Part shown: positions 47,363 through 60,300 of the stretch, one piece after another | How positions within the stretch are numbered: the first letter of the stretch is position 1 | Layout: every line of letters begins with the position of its first letter | NCBI GenBank assembly: GCA_008921705.1 | Contig: VFFE01006701.1 | Span: forward strand, 71,453-135,452 | Direction of reading: 5' to 3' | Source: Burhinus oedicnemus | Taxonomy: Eukaryota; Chordata; Aves; Charadriiformes; Burhinidae | Length of the DNA stretch: 64,000 bases | The notes under the pieces: generated by a model | The model's input: the letters and a program-made list of their open reading frames with translations, nothing else | What the model was told of the DNA's origin: nothing | Database searches by the model: none | Translations under genes and position numbers: made by a program

Positions 47363-50300
47363 TACAGCAGAGCTAAATTTTGCTCAGTAACATTAAATCA
47401 TAGTATCAATAATGTTCAAAGAAAAAGGAGGCATAGAAACATAGCCTTGTCCTGTATTGCAGCTTTCCATCAAATTTGAACTGGTTAAGTATGAGAAAGA
47501 AGCAAGAATAATAGAAAAATGAAATAAAAAAGAAGAGTAAATTCCAAAATCACCACATAGGTGTATTAGACAACACATACATCACCAATATGTTGCTTTT
47601 CTATAGATTTAGTCTTTAAATATATTATATAGATATGAAGACTTTTAATGACTTGTTTACACTAATAGTTCACTATCTAACAGCTTCCTGTTGTCATGCT
47701 TTTTTTACCTTGACAGCACTTCCACAGTTTTCCACACAGCAGCACACTGTTGAGCTGTGGTTTATATCATTGTGACAGCTATGAACTGAGCCCTTTAACA
47801 ATAAAAATTATGACATAAGCCTGCCATAATCAGCAGTCAATGCCTTCTGTTTACTTCTATGTGACAAAGAAAGTAAGCTGAGGGCAGCAGATGCAACATT
47901 AAGAACTCACGAAGTCATTTAGGAACTTCATTCTGCTTTCAAAAAATCATCCTAGTCCTATTGGACACTCATTCTTAATTTCTTTATGCTCTACTCAATA
48001 TTCTGCATTTTTATTCACATGTTATTGTGAATGCTTTCATTCTATAGTATTGAGAAATCTGGAATATGCTGGTTAATATTCTGAGTGGCAAAATCGTAGC
48101 ATAAAAACTTAAATAAAAATCCCCTCTTGATTCAAAGAATTGCTGGCATTGAAAGCAAATAGAAGTGAACCAAGCAGAATTGAAGTTACTATACCTTAGA
48201 TCACTTCAACATACCCTGAGAATAGCTAGAATAATCAGAAATAATTATTTAATTTATTACTTGGATTGCTTGATAGTTTTCATCTTTCTGGCTACTCCAA
48301 CATGGTTTTAAAGAATCCCGTAAAAGAATCTATTTAGCATTCAACTCCCAAAGCAAAATTCTCCTGACGGCAACATTATTCTGTTACTACTGTCTTGTTC
48401 CAGAGCGGTTTGCTCCTGTTTAATGAAAACATAGATGCAGTAGTATCATTAGTGATTAATGTAAATTACCTGCCAATGAAATACATTTTCCATAAGGACT
48501 GAGAGACATAAATAGAAAAGCTTTGAACTCTTGACAGCCAACCACTACATGGGAATAGCCTTTATACGACACACAGTCTCTAGTCAGAGGGAGAATACCA
48601 CCAGCATGGTGAAAGATGAATGTTTTGGAATTGAAGAACTTATTTGATTAAAGAATCACATTTGACTTTTAAAATCCTAGTCCTAGAAAGATGTTAAACA
48701 TAGAATTAGTGCTGAGCAGTGTTAGTCATTCCCATTAGTTCAATGTGTGTTCTTACATATAAATTGTCTGAGTTGTTAATGCTGTCCTTGGAATTAACTG
48801 ATGGTGTTCATCACACTTGTTAAGAAGAGAATAAAGCAAGTGTTGTCATTAGACATGGTTGTCTCTACCGCTAAGAATTTAAACAGTCCAGTTTTGGATG
48901 AGGTCTGTTAGTATAGTTAGACTGGGATAAGAAGATCCTCTGCAAATGGAAAAGAAGTGATATTTACAGTACTTTCGTGGGCACTGTTCTATTAAGATGT
49001 GTTGGTTACATCTGTGTTTAGGGATGATTATTAAACACATAAAATTGTTACTAAAATCTTCATATTTTTTTGATGTTCCCTCAGCACTATCCCACCTCCT
49101 TTAGTCTGGTATATAATAGGGTGTGATGTAACTGTAAAAACAGTAATTAAAAAAAAATCTACATTAAAATCAGTTTGAAATGAGCTGGGTAGGAAAGACA
49201 TTGACAGCCACTTCAAATTGAACTCTATGGAATTTTTGACAGAAGTGAACCAGAAATTCCAAAGTCTATTTGCCAGCATCTTTGGGATTAAAAATAGCTT
49301 TTCTGAATACAATTTATGTACAGGGGGATTTACTTAGTTGTAAAAATAATTCTTCAGTTTCCAATACAATTCTTCATTTAGTGCATGCCCAGTGAATGCA
49401 AGTGCCCTGCTTTGCATTCAGACAGAGTCCCCCCAGTTTAGTTACTACAGTAGGCCAAGTAATCTTCTTGGTTTTGTTGGTGAAACTGATGAAATACTGC
49501 ATCTCGTTAATGTCATCAATTCATTACCTATAAAGAAAATAAATTTCAATAACTAGTTTCGGTAGGGGAAACCCTAAATAATTAAATGAAAACCTGTAGC
49601 TTTGGAACTCATCCATCTGTTTGGTGGGCTTCCAAACTACCCAAGTGCATCAGTGGTTTTACAGCATCTCTGGAATTCACACTCTCTCTTTCATGCTGTC
49701 GCCGCATATTCGTTTGTACGAAGCACATCAGAAAATCCCCAAAGGGGTTGAGCTAGCTATTGGTAGCTCTACTGGGCAGTCAGAGATATTATATCAGTAG
49801 AATTCCAAGACAGCAACATCTCATATGTTACTTGTACTATAAAGAGGAGAAGGACAAAAGGAACACTTTTGTTTTAAATTAATGCCTTTGTTCCTGCCCT
49901 CCAATGCAGTTAGATGTTACTGCATATTTTCTTCTACTTCAAAGAGCTGTACTTTGGATATATTTTTGGTTCCCCATTGCTTTCAGGGTTGAAAAGTTAG
50001 GATGAATTTCCTGTGAATAGCAAAACTCCTGGGCTAAATAAGAGCTGGGTGCTCTAGGAACAATGCCTCACTTGCTGAAATACAAAGAGCAGAAAACATG
50101 AACATGATTATGAATAGTTCAGTAACAATCTGAAAAACATTTATTACAGTTATTGCCTTATCAGAGGTGTTGAACAAAATATCTACCCAAAATAATTTGT
50201 GCAATGTAGTTTCAGGTTTCCTTACCAAAAAAGGTAAGGCTCCTGTAGACCAACTAGGAGAACATCAGATTGAGGAGAATTAAAACCCAAATTGGACAGT

Positions 50301-50718
50301 AGAAAGAAAAAGTTGCCAGTCTTAAAAATAAGTAAAAATCTTCCACATAAGGGAATCTTCATTCTGTCTGCAAGTAATAAAAACTTTCCAAGTAAATCCT
50401 TCAAATGAGATATGGACATAAAAACACATGGTTTTTCTCTTCACTGTGAATTTTATTACATGACATACACTGAATTTTCTTCCCATATTATTACAAGAAA
50501 AAGATGGCATACACAGATGACTGTTCTGGCTTCCCTTGAAATTTCTAAGAGCAGTTTGGTTTTAGAGCTTTATTTAAAAAAACCCAGACTTCATTTTTAC
50601 CTCCACTGAACTTGAAGGTTCAGTCAGAAGTTTAGAATAATCTTCATTTTGAATGATGTCCGCAGCTATTATCTGTAATATTTTGTACTGTAACAGAGAG
50701 TAATAGAAACTTTGTTGT
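47363..50718. other. Intergenic, nothing recognised
   Basis: AT-rich DNA without coding exons, RNA genes or identifiable repeats that I can support. Confidence 0.55.
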
Positions 50719-51340
50719 CATAGAATCATAGAATGGTTTAGGTTGGAAGGGACCTTAAAGATCATCTAGTTCCAACCCCCCTGCCATGGGACAGGGGACC
50801 TCCCACCAGGCCAGGTTGCTCAAAGCCTCATCCAACCTGGCCTTGAACACTTCCAGGGATGGGGCATCCACAGCTTCTCTGGGCAACCTGTTCCAGTGTC
50901 TCAACACCCTCACAGTGAAAAATTTCTTCCTGAGATCTAATCTAAATCTACCCTCTTCCAGTTTGAAGCCATTACCCCTCCTCCTATCACTACATGACCT
51001 CATAAAAGGTGCCTCTCCAGCCTTCTTGTAGGCCCCTTTTAGAAACTGGAAGGCTGCTATAAGGTCTCCCTGCAGCTTTCTCTTCTCCAGGCTGAACAAC
51101 CCCAACTCTCTCAGCCTGTCTTCATAGGAGAGGTGCTCCAGCCCTCTGATCACCTTCGTGGCCCTCCTCTGGACCCACTCCAACAGGTCCATGCCATTCT
51201 TATGTTGGGGGCTCCAGAGCTGGACGCAGTACTCCAGGTGGGGTCTCACAAGAGCGGAGTAGAGGCGCAGAATCACCTCCCTTGACCCGCTGGCCACGCT
51301 GCTTTTGATGCAGCCCAGGATACGGCTGGCCTTCTGGAAA
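50719..51340 (-). mobile_element. CR1 LINE, 622-bp 3' part with RT C-terminal remnant
   Basis: A 5'-truncated CR1 in minus orientation. It opens with the tail complement (CATAGAATCATAGAATGG) and TTAGGTTGGAAGGGACCTTA, and ends near CAGCCCAGGATACGGCTGG. A stop-free minus frame (51297-50755) gives [59 protein letters not shown] and [20 protein letters not shown]. It is the best-preserved CR1 in the window and very close to the copy at 37335. Confidence 0.97.
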
Positions 51341-54300
51341 ACCTTTCTTCAGTTAGCAAAGTAAGTATTCTCTTTGACTCCAAAAGTCCTTTTCTTTACA
51401 CTATGCAAACCCTTTGTCATTTTTTATGAGCAAATATCACAGAATCATTTAGAAAAGAGCTAGTCCAGTCTCTCTGTGTAGAGCTACTGGCCTGTTGAAA
51501 TTCAACTTGCACAAGGGGTGTGGGGAAAACTAGAAAGATCCGTGCTTTCATAATATTCTATTTTCATATACTTCACTGTTTCTTGTCTTCTTCATGACAG
51601 AAAGAATTAGTAGTTTTCATTTTTAGTAGTGTGGTTGCATCCACTTGTGTTGTTCCAAATCAGATACCCATTAACTTAGCCAGTGTGAAAACATAGAAGC
51701 CAATGTGGAGGGAAGTACTGGTCCTTTTTAAATGAATATGATTTTTGCCAGTGGCTTCACTGTGGGTTGCATTTCACAGAAAAAAATCTTATCCAGAAGA
51801 GTTTATTGTGTTAAAACCAGCTCCCTCCTTCTGCCTTTTCACATGTCATTCATATTGACTTGTAATGCATAATAGAATTGACTTGCCTTTGAAATTGGCC
51901 CTGAATGTAGTCAAATTGTGGTCTAAATTTACCTGTGTGCCTTTAATGGTTTTGTTGACTCCATATATGTAAAACAGTCACAGAGATGTCTTAATTAGTT
52001 AGTTAAATGAGTTAAATGAGCTTTATGGCAGGTTTCCTTTACTGAGGTAGCTCAAAGAACAGGTGTAAAATAGTGAATCCGATCCACTGCATCTTAAATT
52101 CAGAACATACAGTTATATACAGCTAATATAAACAAAATGCAGGATACACTGCACTGAACCTTGCGAAGTAAACTGAAGAATAATTCATGCAATACTGTAC
52201 AATTCAGTCCTCATTTCTTGGCAACAGCAATTCTGATGGTCTCTTTACTGGAAATAGATGTTGCGTCAAGACAAATTGGACCCCTGGTGAGCAAGAATTA
52301 AGTCAGCGCTAGCCAGTTAAGTAAAATGAAATTTTTCCAGTCTGATACTTTTCACTGATTCAGAAAATGTTTTTCAGGCATAACCTGGATATGACATGCT
52401 CTAGGAAGTATTCAGAACCAACTGGAATGAGAAGCATAGGGCATATCTTTTCTTGGAGGTACAGTAACAGTCTTTTATTATATACTGCCATTCATCCAGA
52501 TAGGTGACAGAGTACGTCATAAGCAAATGATACTATTCACAAGTAGAGGAAGGAATTTTGTGAAACACAGTTCTAGAAGTATTATAATTAATCCTGTAGA
52601 ATGGAATTTTCTTCTTCACACATACAGCTTATCCTCTCCCTGCCCTGATCCCTCTGTTGTGCTGTCTCAGGGAATGTGCTGGGTCTGCCTGTCAGAAGCC
52701 TTTGCTCTTAGAGAAGCTGTTCTGCTGAGACTTTTCAACTACAGATACCCATCATTAGTTGGTCCTGCATGAAAGAAACAGCACAAATTAGAGAAAACTT
52801 TTTACTTGTATAAAATTCTGCTACAGGGTTAGAAAAAGGGCAAAGAAAGCAGGAGAATCTGGTATCTAATTCCTCTGTTAGTCCGCAGCCTCCTTTATGA
52901 TGTTTCTCCAATACGATTATTATTTGTGATTTACCACAATAAGCTTAGCTTTTGATACTGAGCTGAAGTAGTGCTTCCAAGCTGTCTGTCATCTGAATAT
53001 GTCTAAGAAGGGTCTTTTTGTGTAGTTCCATTAGTATTTTGTAGAAAGTTTCTTGCTCAGATTTAGTATCAGAAGATTTACATGGATGTGATTTACCTCC
53101 CTTTGATAAGGAAGAGCTATTTTGCAAGAAAATGTGCTAAGTTATGGAAAAGCACTGCTTGCTAAACTGTATTTAAGCATGTCTTTGTCTCACCAAACAC
53201 ATGCCTTTTTGCTCTAAATGTATCAGGGTAATGTGCAAAGATACAGCCCAGTGACTTCTTTTTAATTGCTTAATCTTTCTATGCTAAAAATAACAACAAG
53301 AACAATTAGGTTAACATTGTGACAATTTTAAAATCTGAAATTTCAGTGCAGTGTGGTTACCAGTAAACTAGTAGTAACCAGTTATCAGGTTTCAGATCAG
53401 GTATCTGGAAATGTACAGCATGCAAACATTTTCAGAGAAAGCAAGCTGGCTGCAATAAAATCAAAACAAAAGCAGCAACAGGACGCGAAAGCTTTTATTG
53501 GATGGAGGATTCTGGCCTTTTGAAACGTATTTTGGAAATGACTCAAACAATTTTCCCAATGACGCATACCAGTGCATGCTTTTCAAGGACTTTTTTTCTT
53601 TGTGGCAACAGTGATGTGAAGTAAGAAAAACATAAGGTATGTGGAAAAAGAAACAGATTACTTTTTTCTCCTGGATTTATTTTCCACCTAAAACTGTATT
53701 CCACACTTGGTACAGTGACTTTGTCCCTGAAAGTTGGTTCGAGTGTTATAGTTTAAAGAAGTGTTTTACACATAGGAACAATTTTAAGGTCTAATTTTTA
53801 GGTGACGAATTATCATAGCCAGGTGTCGCAGAGAATCTGTTGCTAGAGAGAAGCTGAATCTATAAGGAAAGGGGTTAAAATGTTAAGTTACTCAAGTACA
53901 ATGTCACTGTCACAGGAGTTCCATTGGCCATATGTCGATATAACACTCCTGAGCCTGATCCAACCACAGTTTAAGGCTATAGGAGACTAAAGTTTCCAGC
54001 TCTGAACTGAGCCAGAAGGAGCAGAGAAGGATGTGCTGAAGGATCATTTAAAGATCACGGAAGCATGGTGTGCTGCAACAGAAACAAACAAGCAAACAAA
54101 CAAACAATGCCACGAATTGCAGGATAATGTCAGGTAGCAGCCAGGTCTTCTTGTGTGAGTGCAACCATTGTTTTTCTATAAATTCATACACCTAGTAAGT
54201 CTAAACTGACACCAGAAAAGAGGAAGGTGTTTTAAAGGGATGTATTTCTGACTGTTAGGCAAACTAAATTACAATGTTTTGGCCAAGAAATGATGAGAGA

Positions 54301-57300
54301 ACTAAGTACAATTTGCTTATTACTCACAAAAGGCTATACATATTGCCTACATACCTATACATACACACACACATGCAGATGCTACTGATCATGCTTATGT
54401 CTAAGTCGTATCTTGAACCCTTATCTGATGATCAGTAAATGACCTTTTTCCTCATGTTACTTCTCCCTCCCTCTGAATGAGTGAGGAGCGCAAAATCTCT
54501 TCTCCACGCAGTGTGGGCAAAGCTATGCAGAAATTGCAACGCCTTCACCTGGGGCTCGGCTGTTAGTGCCCCTCAGCTAAAACAGTGGTGAGAGCTCGTC
54601 TTTGTTCTGTTCCAGCACAGCAGAAAACAAGCTCATTTAAACCACAGGTGGCTGACTACTACTGCCTATACCCTGAAAGGCAGCGGAAGAAAAGCCCTAG
54701 CAGTGCTTTCGGAGGCGAGGTTATTGCACATACCCACACATTAGTGAATTTTCCTTGTTTTCCTTGGCACTAGAAAAAAGGAGGTGGGCTCACAAGCAAT
54801 TGCAGCTGAGAGCCAGCCACCTTCTAGCAGCACCTTGTTCCTAACTGCATCTTACTTTGGACACGTCAGCGGAGGGTGAGTGCAGCAGACCCTGCATTCA
54901 GACCACAACTGGAACTGTGCAAAGTATGCTTAGGTGTGTATGTTTGAACAAGACAGTCTGCAATAAGCAGAAGAAACAATGAAAACAAGCAGAAAACATA
55001 GAAGCAATCATAAATATTTCTAAACAAAAGGGCAGTCCTCTTCCGTTGAGTACATTTGCTTCTATAAAGGGAAAGGACTCCTTTGGGAGTATGAAAAGCA
55101 AGGTCAGGGGTTTGACAATTCAGATCTCAGTGGGTATAAGCCAGTTCATACCAGCAGGTAATGTGGCCCTGGAGAAATTAGGTGCCAAGTTTAGAGGTGA
55201 CAGAGATTATGTTGCTTTCACAGCCTTAGGCTTTTTTAGATTTTTTCCTAATAGCAATTTAGAAAATCCTACCACTCATTTATCTTGTCATTGTGGACTT
55301 CAATTATTCAGTCACAATTTTCTGCCAACTGTTATGGATACTTTCTGCTACTATTTTTGGCATCTCTGGATTTTTCCCAGAACATACCATTTTGTTTTCA
55401 AATGCAAGCATTTCTGAAAGTGAAGGAATTGAATTCTTTAAAGGTTTAAGTTTGTCACACTTAATTTTTTTCCATCTTAAATAAGTTTTAGAGAGGACCT
55501 ATAGGAAAATTACTTTTATGGTTATGAACATATGGAAACTTAGAGCTCTGGAAAGACTGCAGAAAGTTAAAAAAGAAAAAAACCCCTCAATTTATAAAAT
55601 ACAGATTTGTAGAGGCAACAAAGAGCATAAAACTGCATAACAGTCATTTGGACTTGATATTAAAATCCTGTATGTGGTTGTTATTTATGAAAAATATACT
55701 GAGCCAATAAAAGCAACTATATGTCAGTAACATAGGTAAATTGCCAGCAAAATTCAGTGCTCATCACAAAAAGTTGTGTTACAAAATATTTTATGAGAAA
55801 TGTGAAGCCTATACTGTGCTGGTTCTTTTCTTTTTTTTTACTACAGAAAAGTAGCACTAAATAAAAGTGGACTTCAGAAGAGATTTTTTGACATTGCAGT
55901 GTTTGACACTGAGAGACTGATATGACTTTGCAAAGCTTTTAAAGGCTTCACCTTCCAAAAAAACCTCTGAAGGTAATATATCATTTATGGCTTTATTGTC
56001 CTTCGTGCTTAAAGAACAAGCTGTAAAGAAGCATAATTCTTTTCGTACTTCAGAAGCCTAAGAAGGTAAATGTCTTCATTTACCAACATCCATCAAATAG
56101 GAAAGGAGAAGGAGACTTTCAAAATTATCTCTTGCCATAAAAGTTCTTCCCGTTCTCTCCTGAACTTCATGTGCCTTTTCAATACTTCACTAGCCTTGCT
56201 TTCCTCAAAACTGCAACATAACAAACATTGATCTAGTTGAGACTGACGGAAAGGGCTCTTTCGTCTTCATTGACCACCTCTTTGTGCAATTAGTTAAAAA
56301 AATACATTGTATCTTTCAGTAGTCCATCCTGGAGGTCACTTTGATTTTTCCAACCCCTACATTTCTTCCTCCCATTGAGGATACATATATTTTGTATTAT
56401 AGCCTCCTTCCTCTCATCCCAGAATTACATCTTTCCAAATTGGATCCCATGTAATTATCTTCTGCCTGTGTTTCTGTTCTGTTTGTACACCTTTGTATCA
56501 ATCCTCTGCACATGCCAGTTAGGGTAAATTACTATCATCTGCGTGCTGTTTGCTTCCTTTTGGGGATCATAAATGAAGAATATAAACAGGAGCAGATGTA
56601 TCATTATTAGACACCTCTCTGATTCAGTGTGCTGCTGTTTATCATTACTCTATGTTTACAATCATTTAGCCAGATTTCAAACCACATTACAGTGTTCGCA
56701 GCCAAGCCATTTTAAATCGTATGAGTATTTCTAATAGGTTTGCATCAGAAAAATTATCAAATATTAAGGAAGACCTAGCAACCTTACAAACAGCCCTTCA
56801 CCTGAATACTGTAAGTCTCTGTTTGGAAGGCACGTAAGTGACAACTCAAGAACCTTTTTTGTTCTTCAAGTGGTCCTTGCACAAAAAGAAGTCTCTGCAT
56901 TGCACTTATCAATTTGTTGAAACTTTTCCCTGTCAGACATCATAGGATGTCTGCCGTCGCACAGACAAAAACTTAGAGCAGTACAACAAGCCGTGTTCTG
57001 GCTGGGTCTGGCCAGTTCCTGAAAGAGCTACTATCACATATGCTAACAGCTGCTTTCGTACATATGATGGTGTAAAGGAATAGATGCTATTTCCTTGCTA
57101 CTGCTAACATAAATATTGTTTCCATGTGGTCTGTTCTGTGGTGATCTACAGGATGGCTCAGGTCCAGGCAGTCAGAAATGCTTTCTTGCTGATGGAAGTA
57201 ACTTCAGCTTAATTTGGAAGGTAATCATCAAAAACATAGGTTTCCTTTACAGTTGCGTAAGAGATAGGAGCATTTTGGAAGGTGATTCCTGCCTTCCATA

Positions 57301-60300
57301 GTTGTTAAAGAGAGATAAAATGAAATGGGTATGGAGAAGTGCAGAATAAAGGGATTATAGATGAATGGCCTGTTTTAGATATCCAGCTTTGAGATAAAGT
57401 CTGTTCATTGCTAAAAATAAACAAGAAATTCCAACAGTGTTGATACTGGTCATAAAACATCAAGCAGGCAACACAGAGAGAAAAATTACATGATAATCTG
57501 CAGCAACTGGAAATACGCCAAGGCACAATGGCTGAGTGGTGCTGGTGAGCTGCTAACTTTTCTCTGGATGAAAGTGGGAGGAGAAAAGAGAAACATACTT
57601 GGAAGTATGGAAGTATGGAAGAAACATAATTGGAAGTGAGAGAAAAGCCAAGCAGTTAGGTCATTTTAATAATAGGAAAAAGAAGAAAAAAGAAAAAAAG
57701 ACCAAATAGAGAAGAAATGAGGCTACCAGCTGGGTGTGTTTTTTTGGGGGTTGAATCAGAAAACTGTTAGATGCCTATTTCTTTTGAGAAGGGAAATAAC
57801 AGAAAAGATGTCTCCTTTCACCAGATGGAATAGAGAATGAAGAATGACTCAGGAAATGGGAAGCTGAAAATCTCTGAATAGTCCAGGATGCAGGGGAGAA
57901 AAACAGAAAAATATCTTTTCAGAAAGGATTACAGCAAAGTCCTAAAACAGGATTCCCCCAAGTGTCATAGGTCACTGTGTTTCCATTGCTTTCCATAGAA
58001 CTATGCTGCTGGTCTTAACTCAAAATTTAGGTTTTTTGCATTCAATTATGATTTTATGTAAAAAGTTTTAGTCCAAGTTTGTCAATTAGTTTAGTTTACA
58101 TAATTCTTAGAATCTGATTAAACAATTGGCAGGAACTGTTTAGCTGATATTTAAAGAAAAATAAATTTGCTGGGTGGAACAAACTAATAACAAGTAAAAA
58201 GAAGACTCACTAGACAGAAGCTTTTAATATACTGACTTGAAAGAAATAATTTAAACTGTAGTATTGTGATTTTCCAAGTGTAAAAATAAAGGTCCTCATT
58301 CATCCTAGTGTAATACTTGGAACAGATGGAGTTTCATTAAAAGGACTTGACCTAGGACATTTGTCCTCATCATTTCAACATTGTAGCCCACATATAAAAC
58401 AGAAAAAAATAACAGGAAACATTTGTAAAGGAACATCAACAAACTGAGACCCTTTGTGTTCCTCAGACAGTAGTCTGATAGAGGAAAGATGGCTCTGGGA
58501 TTTACAGACAAAATGAAAACTGGCAAGGATATCAAACTGAATCCTTTTTAGGCAATTTACTTCTTCCTCTAGGCTCATAAAAGTTAAATAACAACCAGAA
58601 ACTTGCTATTTGCAATAAGCGAAAGAGAGCTGACTAACCTGATGCTGTAGGAGTGACTTTCCTTTTCAGTGTCCACCCCTCACTTCAGGCACAGGTTGTG
58701 TAACTCCAGCTCCTAGATTTTACTCCATCCAACCCTGCTGGTTAACAAATGATATATAGACATTTATTTAAATGTAGCCTTTGAAGTTATACCACAGACT
58801 GGTATGCTAAACAGAAGCAGGTACAGAGCCAATTTTATCTGGCAATTGTTCTGCCCACACCCTTGTAGTTTTAACATTTAGGAAAAGTTTTTGCTCTTTG
58901 ATGAGGGGAAAATGATGCATTTGTTTTGGGATGACAGCTCAAGTCTCAGTTATTACATATAAATCTCATCTCAGCAATATTTTGGCTTCTGATATTTTAA
59001 GCAAAATTGTCTTGGCTTGAAGTGGTTGTTGACCTTATGAGGGATCAAGTCAGTCTTCCTGTTGTTACTTGCAGTGAGCCCATATTTTCTCTATCTCTTG
59101 ATACTCACTCAGGATTTATCTTACTACCAGTGTAATGAGAAGGATTTGCTGGGGGTTAGTTTTGTGATTTTAACCCCACAAAAAGTAAAATTTACGAATG
59201 ATCATGTTCATCTGTCTTTCTGACATCTAGGGAAGAGTAACCTTATGGGGATTGCTTATATGGAATGTGGTAAATGTTTGGGCAATATTCAAATTACATA
59301 GTTTCATTGGTTGGTGAGAGTTATAGATACTTAGAGAGAAGTTGTGTGGAAATAAGAGAGGGGAAAAGGTATGTAAGAGCTATCTGACCTCGAATGCAAG
59401 GCCTGTGGCTCATTTGGGCTCTTGAGGGAGAGGTGGCGGAATGGCTGCAGCCTTGGTGGAAATTCCTCATTGCAAAATGTTGTAACACACCACAATACAC
59501 ATAAAACTACTGGGGCTAAGTGAATCATGACTTTCTAAACCTGAATGTTCCAGAGAGCAGAGCTAACACTATGGTGTGTGCCAGTAACAAGGGATTGGAA
59601 AAAAACATATTTCATCTTCAAGGGAATAGAATATTTTCCACAGCATCCTAGATGGCCCTAGGTTAGCTTAGAAATCAGTGTGGTCAACAGAAGTAACAAT
59701 GTATTTCAGAGTTTTAATGAAAAGCAGCTCTTTTTTTCTTGTGCCATTAAATAGTGATAACTTGTTGCAGCCATCCATTTGCAGAAACAGCAGAACATAG
59801 ACTAATACACATAATTTGGACTTTTGATGAATGAGAAATGTTCTTTGTATCTGCTTGATGGCGATAAATATACTTTGCAGAACATAAGCCACCTCCATTT
59901 TTCCTGGAGCAGGAATCCAGAACAGAGGCCTATTAAACCATACTGGAGCTCCAGGCAGTACTAAAATCCTATTTCCTCTCCATGGAAATTGGGAAAGAAG
60001 AAGAACTGCTGAATACCAAACTTGTATAAAATTTTGCTTGATTCTTTGATCTAAATGTAGCTATACTGAATCACTGGATGACTGAACTCAAGGGGCACTA
60101 TTTTCATTGCAAGCATTTCTCTCTGGGGAAGCCGCAAAAGAAATACGTTTGTGAGACACAAAACACCAAACGTTTCCACAGCACTGAGTTTTTCCCAGGG
60201 ACTGGGAATTGTCTCAGGGTACAATAATCCTCCTGAAATCCATAAATCCCAGGTCATTTGTTAAAGAATTGTGTCTTTTGGCCTTGCTAGGGAAGGGGTA

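Noticed and set aside
53350..53410. Inverted repeat around GGTTAC...GTAACC
   Set aside because: The stem is only six bases long and is expected by chance over this length.
57590..57638. Direct repeat of GAAACATA-TTGGAAGT spaced about 31 bp
   Set aside because: Short, imperfect and isolated; most likely local slippage.
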